A stretch of DNA of 64,000 bases from Curtobacterium flaccumfaciens (GCF_004361695.1 NZ_SNVW01000006.1:62001-126000); one strand, 5' to 3'; positions 43,977 to 52,848 are shown, counted from the first letter of the stretch. Notes: a model not told the origin generated them from the letters alone. Translations and numbers: made by a program.

Positions 43977-44860
43977 CCACCGTCTCCCCCCGGACCTCCG
44001 AGCGGACCGCCACTGCCCAGCGCGGCAGTGGCGGTTCCGCCGTGCTCGAACTCCGTGACGCCGAGCTCTCGTACGGGGCACGCCGACTCTGGTCGCACCT
44101 CGACCTCGACCTGGCGCCCGGCGAGTTCGTCGCCGTGCTCGGGCCGAACGGCGCAGGCAAGACCTCGCTCCTCCGCACCGTCCTCGGCCAGCAGCGACTG
44201 ACGAGCGGCACGATGTCGTTCCTCGGCCAGCCGGTCCGCCGCGGGCACCGGAAGATCGGCTACATCCCGCAGCAGCGGCTCATGGACGCCGGCACCCCGC
44301 TGCGTGCGCGGGACATGATCGCGCAGGGCGTCACCGGCTCGCGATGGGGGATCCTGCCCGCGACCCGCACGGAGCGCGCCCGGATCGACCGGATCCTCGA
44401 CGAGGTCGGCGCGACCGCGTTCGCGGACGCCCCGGTCGCCGAGCTGTCCGGCGGCGAACAGCAGCGCACCCGCGTCGGGCAGGCCATCGCCGCCGACCCC
44501 GCGCTGCTCCTCTGCGACGAACCGCTGATCTCGCTCGACCTGCGGCACCAGCGCGGCGTCACCGAGCTCATCGACCGGCAGCGTCGGCAGCAGGACGCCG
44601 CGGTGCTGTTCGTGACCCACGACGTGAACCCGATCCTCGACGTCGTCGACCGCGTGCTCTACATCGCCGGCGGTCGGTTCCGGATCGGGTCCCCTGACGA
44701 GGTCCTCCGCGCCGACGTCCTCAGCGACCTGTACGGCACGCCCGTCGACGTCGTCCGGACGATGGGCCGGATCGTCATCGTCGGTGCGAACGAAGCCGCG
44801 CACGACCACCACTGCGACCCGGACCCGCACGCACCGGCACCCGACGAAGGGCGGATCTGA
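43973..44860 (+). CDS. znuC: Zinc ABC transporter ATP-binding protein
   Basis: A 295-aa ABC ATPase with Walker A GPNGAGKTS, Q-loop IPQQR, signature LSGGEQQR, Walker B LLLCDEPL and the switch His in VTHDV. The C-terminal 20 residues (HDHHCDPDPHAPAPDEG) are rich in His, Asp and Cys and may bind the transported metal. GTG 43973 overlaps the znuA stop; the longer in-frame extension would lie within znuA and is rejected. Confidence 0.95.
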   Translation: MTTVSPRTSERTATAQRGSGGSAVLELRDAELSYGARRLWSHLDLDLAPGEFVAVLGPNGAGKTSLLRTVLGQQRLTSGTMSFLGQPVRRGHRKIGYIPQQRLMDAGTPLRARDMIAQGVTGSRWGILPATRTERARIDRILDEVGATAFADAPVAELSGGEQQRTRVGQAIAADPALLLCDEPLISLDLRHQRGVTELIDRQRRQQDAAVLFVTHDVNPILDVVDRVLYIAGGRFRIGSPDEVLRADVLSDLYGTPVDVVRTMGRIVIVGANEAAHDHHCDPDPHAPAPDEGRI

Positions 44861-45807
44861 TGGACGTCTGGTCGACGATCTTCTCCTTCCAGGACTACGG
44901 CGAGCTCGTCGTGCTCGTGCAGAACTCGATCTGGGCGGGCGCGGTGCTCGGCATCGTCGGGGGGCTGATCGGCCCGTTCGTGGTCGCCCGGAACATGCCG
45001 TTCGCGGTGCACGGCATCTCGGAGCTCTCCTTCGCGGGGGCGTCCGCGTCGCTGCTGCTCGGCGTCAACGTCGTCACGGGGTCACTCGTGGGATCGGTCC
45101 TCGCGGCGCTGCTCATCGGGCTGCTCGGCTCGAAGGCCCGCGACCGGAACTCGATCATCGCCGTGCTCATGCCGTTCGGGCTCGGACTCGGCATCCTCTG
45201 CCTCGCGCTCTACAAGGGCCGGGCGGCGAACAAGTTCGGGCTGCTCACCGGGCAGATCGTGTCGGTCGACAACCCGCAGCTGACCTTCCTCATCGTCATC
45301 GCCGCGATCGTCGTGGCGACCCTCCTGGTGATCTGGCGCCCGCTGATGTTCTCGTCCGTCGACCCCGACGTGGCCGCGGCCGCCGGCGTCCCGGTGCGGA
45401 CCCTGGCGCTCGTGTTCATGCTCGCCCTCGGCCTGGCGACCGCGGTGTCCGTGCAGATCGTCGGTGCCCTGCTGGTGCTCTCGCTGCTCGTCACCCCGGC
45501 GGCGGCCGCGCTCCGGCTCAGTTCGCACCCGGTCGTCGTGCCGATCCTGTCGACGGTGTTCGCCGTCGCCTCGGTGGTCGGCGGCATCCTGCTCGCGCTC
45601 GGCGGCGGGCTCCCGATCAGCCCGTACGTGACGACGATCTCGTTCGTGATCTGGGTCGTCTGCCGCATCGTCGGCGGGCGGCGGGACCGCCGTGGACGCG
45701 ACCGGATCGCGGACCGCGACCAGCACGACGGGGGCGCACCGCGCCTCCAGTCCGCATCTCCGGACCCGTCCTCGGACGCGGGCCGCAAGGAAGGAGTGAC
45801 CGCATGA
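44860..45807 (+). CDS. znuB: Zinc ABC transporter permease
   Basis: A 315-aa ABC-3 family permease with eight or nine helices. GGLIGPFVVARNMPFAVHGISELSFAGA and the later VQIVGALLVLSLLVTPAAAALRLS are conserved family segments. Its start overlaps the znuC stop by one base. The hydrophilic C-terminal 50 residues (RRDRRGRDRIADRDQHDGG...) are extra to the family core, and their DNA (CACCGCGCCTCCAGTCCG at 45744-45761) is a palindrome A half-copy translated as part of the gene. Confidence 0.95.
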   Translation: MDVWSTIFSFQDYGELVVLVQNSIWAGAVLGIVGGLIGPFVVARNMPFAVHGISELSFAGASASLLLGVNVVTGSLVGSVLAALLIGLLGSKARDRNSIIAVLMPFGLGLGILCLALYKGRAANKFGLLTGQIVSVDNPQLTFLIVIAAIVVATLLVIWRPLMFSSVDPDVAAAAGVPVRTLALVFMLALGLATAVSVQIVGALLVLSLLVTPAAAALRLSSHPVVVPILSTVFAVASVVGGILLALGGGLPISPYVTTISFVIWVVCRIVGGRRDRRGRDRIADRDQHDGGAPRLQSASPDPSSDAGRKEGVTA

Positions 45808-46232
45808 ACGCCGTGCAGAAGCCGAAGCGGAACACCTGGCAGCGCGAGGCGGTGCGCACCGCGCTGTCGAGCACCGAGGGGTTCGTGAGCGCGCAGGCGC
45901 TCCACCAGCACCTGCGGGACGACGGCTCCACGATCGGGCTGGCGACCGTCTACCGGGCGCTCTCCGACCTGGCGACCGAGGGCGACGCGGACTCGTTGCA
46001 GCAGGACGGCGAGTCGCTGTACCGGGCGTGCACGACCGACAAGCACCACCACCACCTGATCTGCCGGAACTGCGGCCGCACGGTCGAGATCGAGGCGGAC
46101 CCGGTCGAGCGCTGGGCGCAGGACGTCGCCGCCGCGAACGGCTTCACGAACGCCAGCCACGTGGTCGACATCTTCGGCGAGTGCGCGGACTGCACCGCTG
46201 CGCGCACCGGCGGCCGGGTCGAGGCCGACTAG
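45804..46232 (+). CDS. zur: Zinc-uptake regulator, Fur family
   Basis: A 142-aa Fur-family repressor. The winged helix (WQREAVRTALSSTEGFVSAQALHQHLRDDGSTIGLATVYRALSDLA) is followed by the dimerisation domain with HHHHLICRNCGRTVEIE and ECADC, the two CxxC pairs of the structural zinc site. ATG overlaps znuB stop (ATGA), with AAGGAAGGAG upstream. Its place at the end of a Zur-boxed znu operon makes an autoregulated zinc repressor much more likely than an iron regulator. Confidence 0.93.
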   Translation: MNAVQKPKRNTWQREAVRTALSSTEGFVSAQALHQHLRDDGSTIGLATVYRALSDLATEGDADSLQQDGESLYRACTTDKHHHHLICRNCGRTVEIEADPVERWAQDVAAANGFTNASHVVDIFGECADCTAARTGGRVEAD

Positions 46233-46271
46233 CGCCGACCCCGACCGGTACGGTCTCACCGAGGGGGACGG

Positions 46272-46817
46272 ATGAGCGACAGCATCACCACGTGGGGCGG
46301 CACGGCATCGCGGACGGACGCACAGCCGCTGTTCGTCGTGCGGCGACCGCGCTGGCACGGCCTCGGCTTCGAGGTGCTCGGCTGGGCGGTGGTCCTCGTC
46401 GGCATCGTGACCGCACTCGGGGACGCGTTCTCCGGCAAGCCCACCGCGCTGCTCTACGCCGGCTTCTCGGTGTTCTTCTTCTGCGGGTTCGGCGGCCTGC
46501 TCGTGCTGTGCGGCCTGCTGCTCGTGCGCTCGCGGGTGTGCGGGTACGACGACCACCTCGACGTCCGGGTCGGTCTCGGGCGGACCCGTCGCGTGGAGGC
46601 AGCCGACGTCGTCAGTCTCTGCTTCGTGCTGCAGTCCACCGGCCGCGGCCCGACCTTCACCCGCCTGACGGCGCGGAACGCCCGGCGGCGGAAGCTGTTC
46701 ACGGTCTTCACCGTGTACCGCGGCTACCCCGAGCTCGCCGAGTGGCTGGAGACACGGTGTCCGGACGCCTGGCGCGAGGGCCGTTCGGACCCCACCGGTG
46801 TCGGTGACGACGAGTAG
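46272..46817 (+). CDS. Two-helix membrane protein of unknown function
   Basis: A 181-aa protein with two membrane helices (FEVLGWAVVLVGIVTALG near 33-50 and LLYAGFSVFFFCGFGGLLVLCGLLLV near 60-85) and a cytoplasmic C-terminal domain of about 95 residues (DDHLDVRVGLGRTRRVEAADVVSLCFV) that may be a PH-like fold, by secondary-structure impression only. It follows zur by 39 bp with its own TACGGT -10-like box, so it may or may not be in the zinc operon. No family recognised. Confidence 0.75.
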   Translation: MSDSITTWGGTASRTDAQPLFVVRRPRWHGLGFEVLGWAVVLVGIVTALGDAFSGKPTALLYAGFSVFFFCGFGGLLVLCGLLLVRSRVCGYDDHLDVRVGLGRTRRVEAADVVSLCFVLQSTGRGPTFTRLTARNARRRKLFTVFTVYRGYPELAEWLETRCPDAWREGRSDPTGVGDDE

Positions 46818-46827
46818 TGTCCGCGGC

Positions 46828-47523
46828 ATGCACGTCATCCTGGTGCCCGGATTCTGGCTCGACGCGAGCGCGTGGGACGACGTCGCCCCGGCACTCCGCG
46901 CCGCTGGTCACTCGGTCGAGGCGGTGACCCGCGACGGGGACACGCTCGACGAGCAGGTCGCCGCGCTGGTCGAGAAGCTCGACGACGTCGCGACGCCCTC
47001 CGACCCGGCGGTGCTCGCCGGGCACTCCGGTGCCGGCCCGATCGCGTACATGGCCGCCGACCAGCGCCCGTCGCTCGTCGCGCACCTGCTCTACGTCGAC
47101 ACGTTTCCGGGGCCCGAGGGCGGCTGCGTCAACGACGAGCTGCCGGTCGTCGACGGCGTCGTGCCGCTGCCGTCGTGGGACGTCTGGGAACCGGCGACCG
47201 TCCGTGGCATGACCCCGGAGCTGCGCGAGGCGTTCGAGCACCGTGCGATCCCGGAGCCCGCCGCGGTGCCGTCCGACCGGTTCCACTACTCCGACGCGGC
47301 CCGCCACGCGATCCCGGCGACGGTGATCACGTGCGAGATCCCGGCGACGGACCTGGCGACGATGGTGGCCGACCACCAGACCTGGGCGGCGGAGCTCGTC
47401 GCGACCGAGGACCTCGCGATCGTCGGGCTCGAGACCGGGCACTGGCCGATGTTCACGGCGCCGGAGCAGCTCGGCGCGCTCATGGTGCAGGCGCTCGCGC
47501 CGAAGCCGACCGACGGGCCGTAG
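46828..47523 (+). CDS. Alpha/beta hydrolase (salicylate esterase/EstC-like)
   Basis: A 231-aa small alpha/beta hydrolase. It opens MHVILVPGFWLDASAWDDVAPAL, has the nucleophile elbow AGHSGAGPIAY (Ser near 73), and ends with GLETGHWPMFTAPEQL carrying the catalytic His. This is the architecture of plant-type MES/hydroxynitrile lyase-like and bacterial EstC-like esterases. TAGTGT at 46815-46820 sits seven bases before ATG 46828, supporting this start rather than the upstream in-frame ATG at 46798, which lies inside the preceding gene. Confidence 0.9.
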   Translation: MHVILVPGFWLDASAWDDVAPALRAAGHSVEAVTRDGDTLDEQVAALVEKLDDVATPSDPAVLAGHSGAGPIAYMAADQRPSLVAHLLYVDTFPGPEGGCVNDELPVVDGVVPLPSWDVWEPATVRGMTPELREAFEHRAIPEPAAVPSDRFHYSDAARHAIPATVITCEIPATDLATMVADHQTWAAELVATEDLAIVGLETGHWPMFTAPEQLGALMVQALAPKPTDGP

Positions 47524-47613
47524 CGCCGGTACCCTCGACGGGGCGGTGGGCGCGACCACGCGGCCACGGCGGCCGATGGGGTGGGCGTGGGGCGTGCCTC
47601 CAGGCCCGTCGTC

Positions 47614-47642
47614 TTGCGACACGCCCGGTCCTCGCGTAGTGT
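47614..47642 (+). promoter_or_regulatory. Promoter of the rpmB-rpmG-rpsN operon
   Basis: TTGCGA (47614-47619), a 17-bp spacer and TAGTGT (47637-47642) give a strong vegetative promoter about 225 bp before rpmB. The 344-bp gap (47524-47867) has no gene: it holds a palindrome A half-copy (about 47594-47610), this promoter, a long GC-rich leader and a 20-bp near-palindrome GTGCGGCCGATCGGTCGCAC (47829-47848) just before the rpmB Shine-Dalgarno. No Zur box was found in it. Confidence 0.75.
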
Positions 47643-47867
47643 TGTCCCCTGGTCCGCCGCGCACGCGTGGCAGACCCGTTGTTCCAAGCCCTCCGACCGT
47701 CGCGTACGCCGCGGTCGCGCGGTGCTCACGGCCTCTTCGACAGGGTCCGCGGGCCTGGGCGGCGCGCACAACCCCCTCGCATCGCCACTTCGTGGCCGTG
47801 CGCGTGCGTGCCAGGCAAGTGAACTTGGGTGCGGCCGATCGGTCGCACGGTACCTCAGGAGGAAACC

Positions 47868-48104
47868 ATGGCAGCAGTGTGCCAGGTGACCGGCGCCGTT
47901 CCCGGCTTCGGTCACAACATCTCGCACTCGCACCGCCGGACGAAGCGCCGCTTCGACCCGAACGTGCAGAAGAAGACGTACTACGTGCCCTCGCTTCGTC
48001 GTAACGTCACGCTCACGCTCAGCGCGAAGGGCATCAAGGTGATCGACGCACGTGGCATCGAGTCCGTCGTCAAGGATCTCCTCGCCCGTGGGGAGAAGAT
48101 CTGA
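47868..48104 (+). CDS. rpmB: 50S ribosomal protein L28
   Basis: A 78-aa L28, [34 protein letters not shown] and [22 protein letters not shown] being diagnostic. It has a single Cys and lacks the paired CxxC motifs of the zinc-ribbon form, so it is the zinc-independent (C-minus) type. AGGAGG precedes the ATG. The stop overlaps the rpmG ATG by one base (TGATG). Confidence 0.97.
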   Translation: MAAVCQVTGAVPGFGHNISHSHRRTKRRFDPNVQKKTYYVPSLRRNVTLTLSAKGIKVIDARGIESVVKDLLARGEKI

Positions 48105-48274
48105 TGGCCAAGAAGGGTCAGGACGTTCGTCCGATCATCAAGCTCCGCTCGACGGCAGGCACCGGGTTCACCTACGTGACCAAGAAGAACCGTCGCAACA
48201 ACCCGGACCGTCTCGTGCTCAAGAAGTACGACCCGGTGATCCGCAAGCACGTCGACTTCCGTGAGGAGCGCTAA
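48104..48274 (+). CDS. rpmG: 50S ribosomal protein L33
   Basis: A 56-aa L33: [36 protein letters not shown] and [17 protein letters not shown]. It has no cysteines, so it is the C-minus, zinc-independent form. Too short for length-filtered ORF calling but unmistakable. It starts on the rpmB stop and is followed two bases later by rpsN. Confidence 0.97.
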   Translation: MAKKGQDVRPIIKLRSTAGTGFTYVTKKNRRNNPDRLVLKKYDPVIRKHVDFREER

Positions 48275-48276
48275 GC

Positions 48277-48582
48277 ATGGCGAAGAAGAGCAAGATCGCG
48301 AAGAACAACCAGCGTGCCGTCATCATCGCGCGCTACGCCGAGCGTCGTCTCGAGCTGAAGAAGGCCCTCGTGGACCCGAACGGCACCGACGAGTCGCGTG
48401 AGGCCGCCCGTGTCGGTCTGCAGAAGCTTCCGCGCGACGCGTCGCCGGTCCGCTACCGCAACCGTGACGCCATCGACGGCCGCCCCCGTGGCCACCTCGG
48501 TGAGTTCGGCATCAGCCGTGTCCGCTTCCGCGACATGGCCCACCGTGGCGAGCTGCCGGGCATCACGAAGAGCTCCTGGTAA
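48277..48582 (+). CDS. rpsN: 30S ribosomal protein S14 (long, zinc-independent form)
   Basis: A 101-aa S14: [31 protein letters not shown] and [46 protein letters not shown]. It lacks the CxxC...CxxC zinc ribbon of the short form. Third gene of rpmB-rpmG-rpsN, closed by a strong terminator 12 bp after the stop. Confidence 0.97.
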   Translation: MAKKSKIAKNNQRAVIIARYAERRLELKKALVDPNGTDESREAARVGLQKLPRDASPVRYRNRDAIDGRPRGHLGEFGISRVRFRDMAHRGELPGITKSSW

Positions 48583-48594
48583 GCACCACTCCAC

Positions 48595-48631
48595 CGAACG
48601 CCCCGTCACCCCAGTGGTGACGGGGCGTTCG
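48595..48631 (+). terminator. Terminator of rpmB-rpmG-rpsN
   Basis: A perfect 16-bp stem (48595-48610 with 48616-48631, arm CGAACGCCCCGTCACC) and a five-base loop, 12 bp after the rpsN stop. No strong U-run follows. Confidence 0.92.
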
Positions 48632-48869
48632 TGGTTCCCGGTCCGTTTCGGGGGACATCTTCGTCACATCGGTCACTTCTGCCCCACTGGTACCCCGACA
48701 ACCCCGGAAATCCGGGCGAGTCGGCGGGTTTCGTCCCAGGTGGCTGGTACGTTCGACTCCGGTTCCGCCAGGGCTCGCGCCCATCGGCACCGAGGCACGG
48801 GGCATCCGCTCCGGGCGCCGGACGATCCGTCGTCCGACCGATACTGCAACCAGTCCGAGGAGGACATCC

Positions 48870-49157
48870 ATGGCTGACAAGTCCCTGAACCGCACCGAGC
48901 TCGTCGCTGCCGTCGCCGCTGAGTCCGGCCAGAGCCAGGCCACCGTCAACGGAGTCGTCGACGCACTCTTCTCCGTCGTCTCCGGCTCGGTCGCCGACGG
49001 CACCAAGGTCACGATCCCCGGTTGGATCGCCTTCGAGAAGACCCACCGCGCCGCTCGCACCGGCCGCAACCCGCAGACGGGTGAGGCCATCGAGATCGCC
49101 GCGAGCGACTCGGTCAAGGTCAGCGCTGGCTCGAAGCTCAAGGCTGCCGTCAAGTAA
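48870..49157 (+). CDS. hup: HU family DNA-binding protein
   Basis: A 95-aa histone-like HU protein without the long Lys-rich tail of mycobacterial HupB. Landmarks: LNRTELVAAVAAESGQSQATVNGVVDALFSVV (helical dimer region) and VTIPGWIAFEKTHRAARTGRNPQTGEAIEI (the DNA-binding arm). GAGGAGG Shine-Dalgarno. In the 238-bp leader an extended -10 TGGTACGTT (48745-48753) and a GATACT (48840-48845) are candidate promoters, with a 7-bp hairpin CGGACGA/TCGTCCG at 48819-48836. Confidence 0.95.
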   Translation: MADKSLNRTELVAAVAAESGQSQATVNGVVDALFSVVSGSVADGTKVTIPGWIAFEKTHRAARTGRNPQTGEAIEIAASDSVKVSAGSKLKAAVK

Positions 49158-49177
49158 GACTGCTTCCGCGAACGAGA

Positions 49178-49199
49178 GGGACGGCTTCGGTCGTCCCTT
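49178..49199 (+). terminator. UUCG-loop terminator of hup
   Basis: AGGGACGGC-TTCG-GTCGTCCCT: a nine-pair stem (one G-U) capped by the very stable UUCG tetraloop, with weaker outer pairing AACGA/TCGTT. It is 21 bp after the hup stop and followed by a short T-rich stretch. Confidence 0.88.
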
Positions 49200-49371
49200 T
49201 CGTCGTTCCCGGGGTCGTGGTCCGTTGTCCGCCCGCTTCGGTGGGTGGTGCTGGTCCAGGGGTCGCCCCGGTCCGGTGGTCGGTCCTCAACAGCCTGGAG
49301 GCGCGGATCACCGCCCACAGGTCGCTCCGGCCGATTCCGTGGCCGGGTGGGGCAGCGCCTAGGCTTGACGG

Positions 49372-51483
49372 GTGAATCGGATCGCGCGCATCGCCGGCCC
49401 CGCCGTGCTGCTGCTCGTCGGGTTCGTCTCCCTCCTCGTCGCGCTCGTCATCGGGGGTGGGGCGAACGCCGCGCTCATCGCCGACCCCGGTGCACTCGTC
49501 CGCTTCGGCCTCCCGATCGCACGCCTGGTCGTCGACCTGTCCGCCGCGGCGACGATCGGCGGCCTCGCCCTCGTGACCGTCGGCTTGTCGCGATCCGCTC
49601 CGGAGTGGAACCGCGCCATCGACGTCGCCGCGGGGGCTGCCGGCGTGTGGACCGTCGCGTCCGCCGTCACCACGTTCTTCACGTTCCTGAGCGTCGCCGG
49701 GTCGAAGGTCAGCCTCGACGAGCAGTTCGGGCAGTCGATGGGGGTGTTCCTCACCGGCACAGACCTCGGCCTCGCCTGGCTCGTCACGGTGCTGGTCGCC
49801 GCGGTCGTCACCGTGCTCTGCTTCGCCGTGCGGGCCCGTGGCATGGTCGCCCTGACGGCCGGCATCTCGATGATCGGGCTCATCCCGCTCGCCCAGCAGG
49901 GGCACGCGGCGGGAACGGCCAGCCACGACGCCGCGGTCACCGCGCTCGGCCTGCACCTGGTGGGGGCCGCATTGTGGATCGGCGGACTCGTGATGCTCGT
50001 CCTGCTCCGGCCGGTGCTCGACCGGGGCCGTCTCGCCGTCGTCGTCGGCCGGTACTCGAGCATCGCGCTCGGCTGCTTCGTGCTCGTCGCGGTGTCCGGG
50101 GTCGCCACGGCGCAGATCCGCGTCGGGGTGCTCGGCAACCTGTTCACCCCGTACGGCGTGCTCGTGCTGGTGAAGATCGGCGCGATCCTGGCGATCGGGG
50201 TCCTCGGCGCCGTGCAGCGACGGCGGGCCATCCGGGCGCTGACCGTCGATCCCGCACGTCGGCGTCCGTTCTGGGTCCTCATCGTGGCGGAGCTCGCCGT
50301 GATGGGCGTCGCGAGCGGTTTCGCAGCGGCCCTCGGTCGCACGGCCACGCCGGTCGACCAGATCGCGTTGAGCAAGACGACCGACCCGTCCCCCGCCGAG
50401 CTCCTGACGGACGACACGCTGCCGCACGCCCCGGGCGCCTGGGGATGGCTCACCGCGTGGAACGTCGACCTGTTCTGGGTGATGGCCGCCGTGCTGCTCG
50501 CCGCGACCTACGTCGCCGGCATCGTGCGGCTGCGACGGAGTGGCGTGCGCTGGCCGGTGGGACGGACCGTCGCCGCGGCCATCGCCATCGTCTCGCTCGT
50601 GGTCGCGACCTCGGGCTCGCTGCACACCTACGACCGCTTCCTCGTGTCGGCGAACGTCGGGGCGCACCTGCTCCTCGGACTCGTCGTGCCCGCGCTCGTC
50701 TGGGCCGCAGCGCCGGTGCAGCTCATCCGCGCGGCCGTGCACCCCCGGGCCGACGACAGCACCGGGGTCCGCGAGTGGACGGGCGTCCTGCTCGACAACG
50801 CGGCCGTGCGGTACCTCGCGCAGCCGTTCCCGGCGTTCGTGCTCCTGGCCGGCGTGTGGTGGGCGTTCTTCGCGACCGACGCCCTGCGCTGGTCGGTGAG
50901 CGACCCGACCGGTCGCACGGTGATCGACGTGGTCTTCCTGCTGGTCGGGCTCCTGGCGGTGCCGACGCTGCTCACGCCGATCGCCGCGGGTGCCCGGCGT
51001 CCGTCGGTGGCCGCGGCCGCCGTGCGGATCGCCGGCGCGGTCGTCGTCGCCGCCGGACTGGTCTCGCTCGGCGTCGCGATGCGCGGGCCGCTCGGGCTGC
51101 TCCAGGCGTCGTGGTTCGGCGCGATGGGGCGCACCTGGGGCCCGGACCCCGTCGTGGACCAATCCCGTGCCGGGGTGCTGCTGATCGTCGCGGGGGCCGT
51201 CGTGGTCGTCACCGTGGTCCTCGTGGTGCTGGTCCGGCTCCGACGTGCCGGTGCCGGTGCCGGCGTCGACGCCGGTGCTCCTGCCGCTGCTGGCGTTTCC
51301 GCCGCCGGCTCTGCCCCAGGGGAGTCGCACCCCCGTACGGACGTCGCACCCCCGCACACCGGGGCGCATCGTCCACAGCGGGGTGCGATCCGGGCCGGCG
51401 CCGTCGAGGACGACGACGACACCGACTTCGACGACGGCAGCGACGACACCGTGCACGGTGCAGCAGGGAGGGACGCACGATGA
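49372..51483 (+). CDS. CopD-CtaG fusion: copper transport/cytochrome oxidase assembly membrane protein
   Basis: A 703-aa polytopic protein. The first half (to about 330) is CopD-like, including HAAGTASHDAAVTALGLHLVGAALWIGGLVMLVL with the conserved His residues; the second half is a caa3_CtaG domain (LFWVMAAVLLAATYVAGIVRLRRSG, GSLHTYDRFLVSANVGAHLLLGLVVPALVWAAAP). Such fusions move copper to cytochrome c oxidase in actinobacteria. The C-terminal 80 residues form a Gly/Ala and Asp-rich cytoplasmic tail. Leaderless start: TAGGCT (49360-49365) then GTG 49372. Coupled to the helicase gene by ATGA. Confidence 0.9.
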   Translation: MNRIARIAGPAVLLLVGFVSLLVALVIGGGANAALIADPGALVRFGLPIARLVVDLSAAATIGGLALVTVGLSRSAPEWNRAIDVAAGAAGVWTVASAVTTFFTFLSVAGSKVSLDEQFGQSMGVFLTGTDLGLAWLVTVLVAAVVTVLCFAVRARGMVALTAGISMIGLIPLAQQGHAAGTASHDAAVTALGLHLVGAALWIGGLVMLVLLRPVLDRGRLAVVVGRYSSIALGCFVLVAVSGVATAQIRVGVLGNLFTPYGVLVLVKIGAILAIGVLGAVQRRRAIRALTVDPARRRPFWVLIVAELAVMGVASGFAAALGRTATPVDQIALSKTTDPSPAELLTDDTLPHAPGAWGWLTAWNVDLFWVMAAVLLAATYVAGIVRLRRSGVRWPVGRTVAAAIAIVSLVVATSGSLHTYDRFLVSANVGAHLLLGLVVPALVWAAAPVQLIRAAVHPRADDSTGVREWTGVLLDNAAVRYLAQPFPAFVLLAGVWWAFFATDALRWSVSDPTGRTVIDVVFLLVGLLAVPTLLTPIAAGARRPSVAAAAVRIAGAVVVAAGLVSLGVAMRGPLGLLQASWFGAMGRTWGPDPVVDQSRAGVLLIVAGAVVVVTVVLVVLVRLRRAGAGAGVDAGAPAAAGVSAAGSAPGESHPRTDVAPPHTGAHRPQRGAIRAGAVEDDDDTDFDDGSDDTVHGAAGRDAR

Positions 51484-52790
51484 GCGTCGAGCTCAGCGCC
51501 GAGCAGCGCGCGGTCTTCGAGTACATCGAGCACACCCGTGACCACGTGTTCATCACCGGCCGTGCGGGGACGGGCAAGTCGACGCTGCTCAACCACCTGT
51601 CGTGGAACACCGAGAAGCAGGTCGTGATCTGCGCGCCGACGGGGGTCGCCGCGCTCAACGTCGGCGGCCAGACCATCCACTCGCTCTTCCGGCTGCCGAT
51701 CGGTCTCATCGCCGACGCCGAACTCCGGCAGGGCCCGGACACCCGCAAGCTCCTCAACACCATCGACACCCTCGTGATCGACGAGGTCTCGATGGTGAAC
51801 GCCGACCTCCTCGACGCGATGGACCGCTCGCTCCGCAAGGCGCGCGGCCGACAGTTCGAGGCCTTCGGTGGTGTGCAGGTCGTCATGTTCGGCGACCCGT
51901 ACCAGTTGCCACCGGTGCCGGGCGACGGTGACGAGCGCGCCTACTTCACCGACCACTACCGCTCGATGTGGTTCTTCGACGCGAAGGTCTGGCTCGAGGC
52001 CGAGCTCAACATCATCGAGCTCGCGACCGTGCACCGCCAGCGGGACGACGCGTTCGCCGCGATGCTCACGGCCGTGCGGCACGGCCGGGTGACCGCCGAC
52101 GTCGCCGGGCAGCTCAACGCCGCGGGGGCACGGCCGGCGCCGGACGACGCGATCACGCTGGCGACCCGCAACGACACCGTGGCGCGCATCAACAAGGCCG
52201 CGCTCGACCGGTTGCCGGGCAAGGTGAAGACCGCACGCGCCGACGTGAACGGTGACTTCGGCGGTCGGAACTTCCCCGCCGACGAGGCGCTCGAGCTGAA
52301 GCCCGGCGCGCACGTGATGTTCCTCCGCAACGACCCGGACCAGCGCTGGGTGAACGGCACGCTCGGCATCGTGCAGACCATCCGCGACACCGTCTGGGTG
52401 GACGTCGACGGGGAGTCCTTCGAGGTGCAGCCGTCGGTGTGGGAGAAGTTCAAGTACTCCTACGACGCCGACAAGAAGGAGCTCAAGAAGGACACCGTGG
52501 GGGAGTTCCAGCAGTTCCCGCTCCGCCTGGCCTGGGCGGTGACGATCCACAAGTCGCAGGGCAGCACGTACGACCGCGCCGTGGTGGACCTCGGCAACCG
52601 GGTGTTCAGCGCCGGGCAGACGTACGTCGCGCTGTCGCGCCTGACCTCGCTCGAGGGGCTGTACCTGACGCGTCCGCTCCGGCCGCAGGACATCATCGTG
52701 GACCTCGACGTGCGGCGCTTCATGTCCGAGGCGCCGCGGGTCGTGGCGACCGAGCTCGAAGCGGCGCCGACCCCCGAACCCGACGCCTGA
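51480..52790 (+). CDS. Pif1/RecD-like superfamily 1 DNA helicase
   Basis: A 436-aa helicase. Motif I (Walker A) VFITGRAGTGKSTLLNHL is near residue 20, Ia ICAPTGVAALNVGGQTIHSLFRLP, motif II DTLVIDEVSMVNADLLDAMD, motif III VQVVMFGDPYQLPPV, and the C-terminal motifs WAVTIHKSQGSTYDRAVVDLG and TYVALSRLTSLEGLYL. This is the compact Pif1/Dda-type arrangement, acting 5'-3' on DNA. Its translational coupling to a copper/oxidase assembly gene is unexpected. No phage genes are nearby. Confidence 0.93.
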   Translation: MSVELSAEQRAVFEYIEHTRDHVFITGRAGTGKSTLLNHLSWNTEKQVVICAPTGVAALNVGGQTIHSLFRLPIGLIADAELRQGPDTRKLLNTIDTLVIDEVSMVNADLLDAMDRSLRKARGRQFEAFGGVQVVMFGDPYQLPPVPGDGDERAYFTDHYRSMWFFDAKVWLEAELNIIELATVHRQRDDAFAAMLTAVRHGRVTADVAGQLNAAGARPAPDDAITLATRNDTVARINKAALDRLPGKVKTARADVNGDFGGRNFPADEALELKPGAHVMFLRNDPDQRWVNGTLGIVQTIRDTVWVDVDGESFEVQPSVWEKFKYSYDADKKELKKDTVGEFQQFPLRLAWAVTIHKSQGSTYDRAVVDLGNRVFSAGQTYVALSRLTSLEGLYLTRPLRPQDIIVDLDVRRFMSEAPRVVATELEAAPTPEPDA

Positions 52791-52848
52791 CGCCCGGCCC
52801 GCCCGACGCCCGGTGCCCGGCGCACCGACGCCCGAGACGTCCGGGGGC

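Noticed and set aside
47524..47867. Zur box sought before rpmB
   Set aside because: No TTGATAAC-type dyad could be found; the region has an ordinary vegetative promoter only.
49150..51456. A 768-codon minus-strand open frame
   Set aside because: Antisense shadow of the CopD-CtaG gene, with low-complexity His/Arg/Asp-rich translation and no domain.
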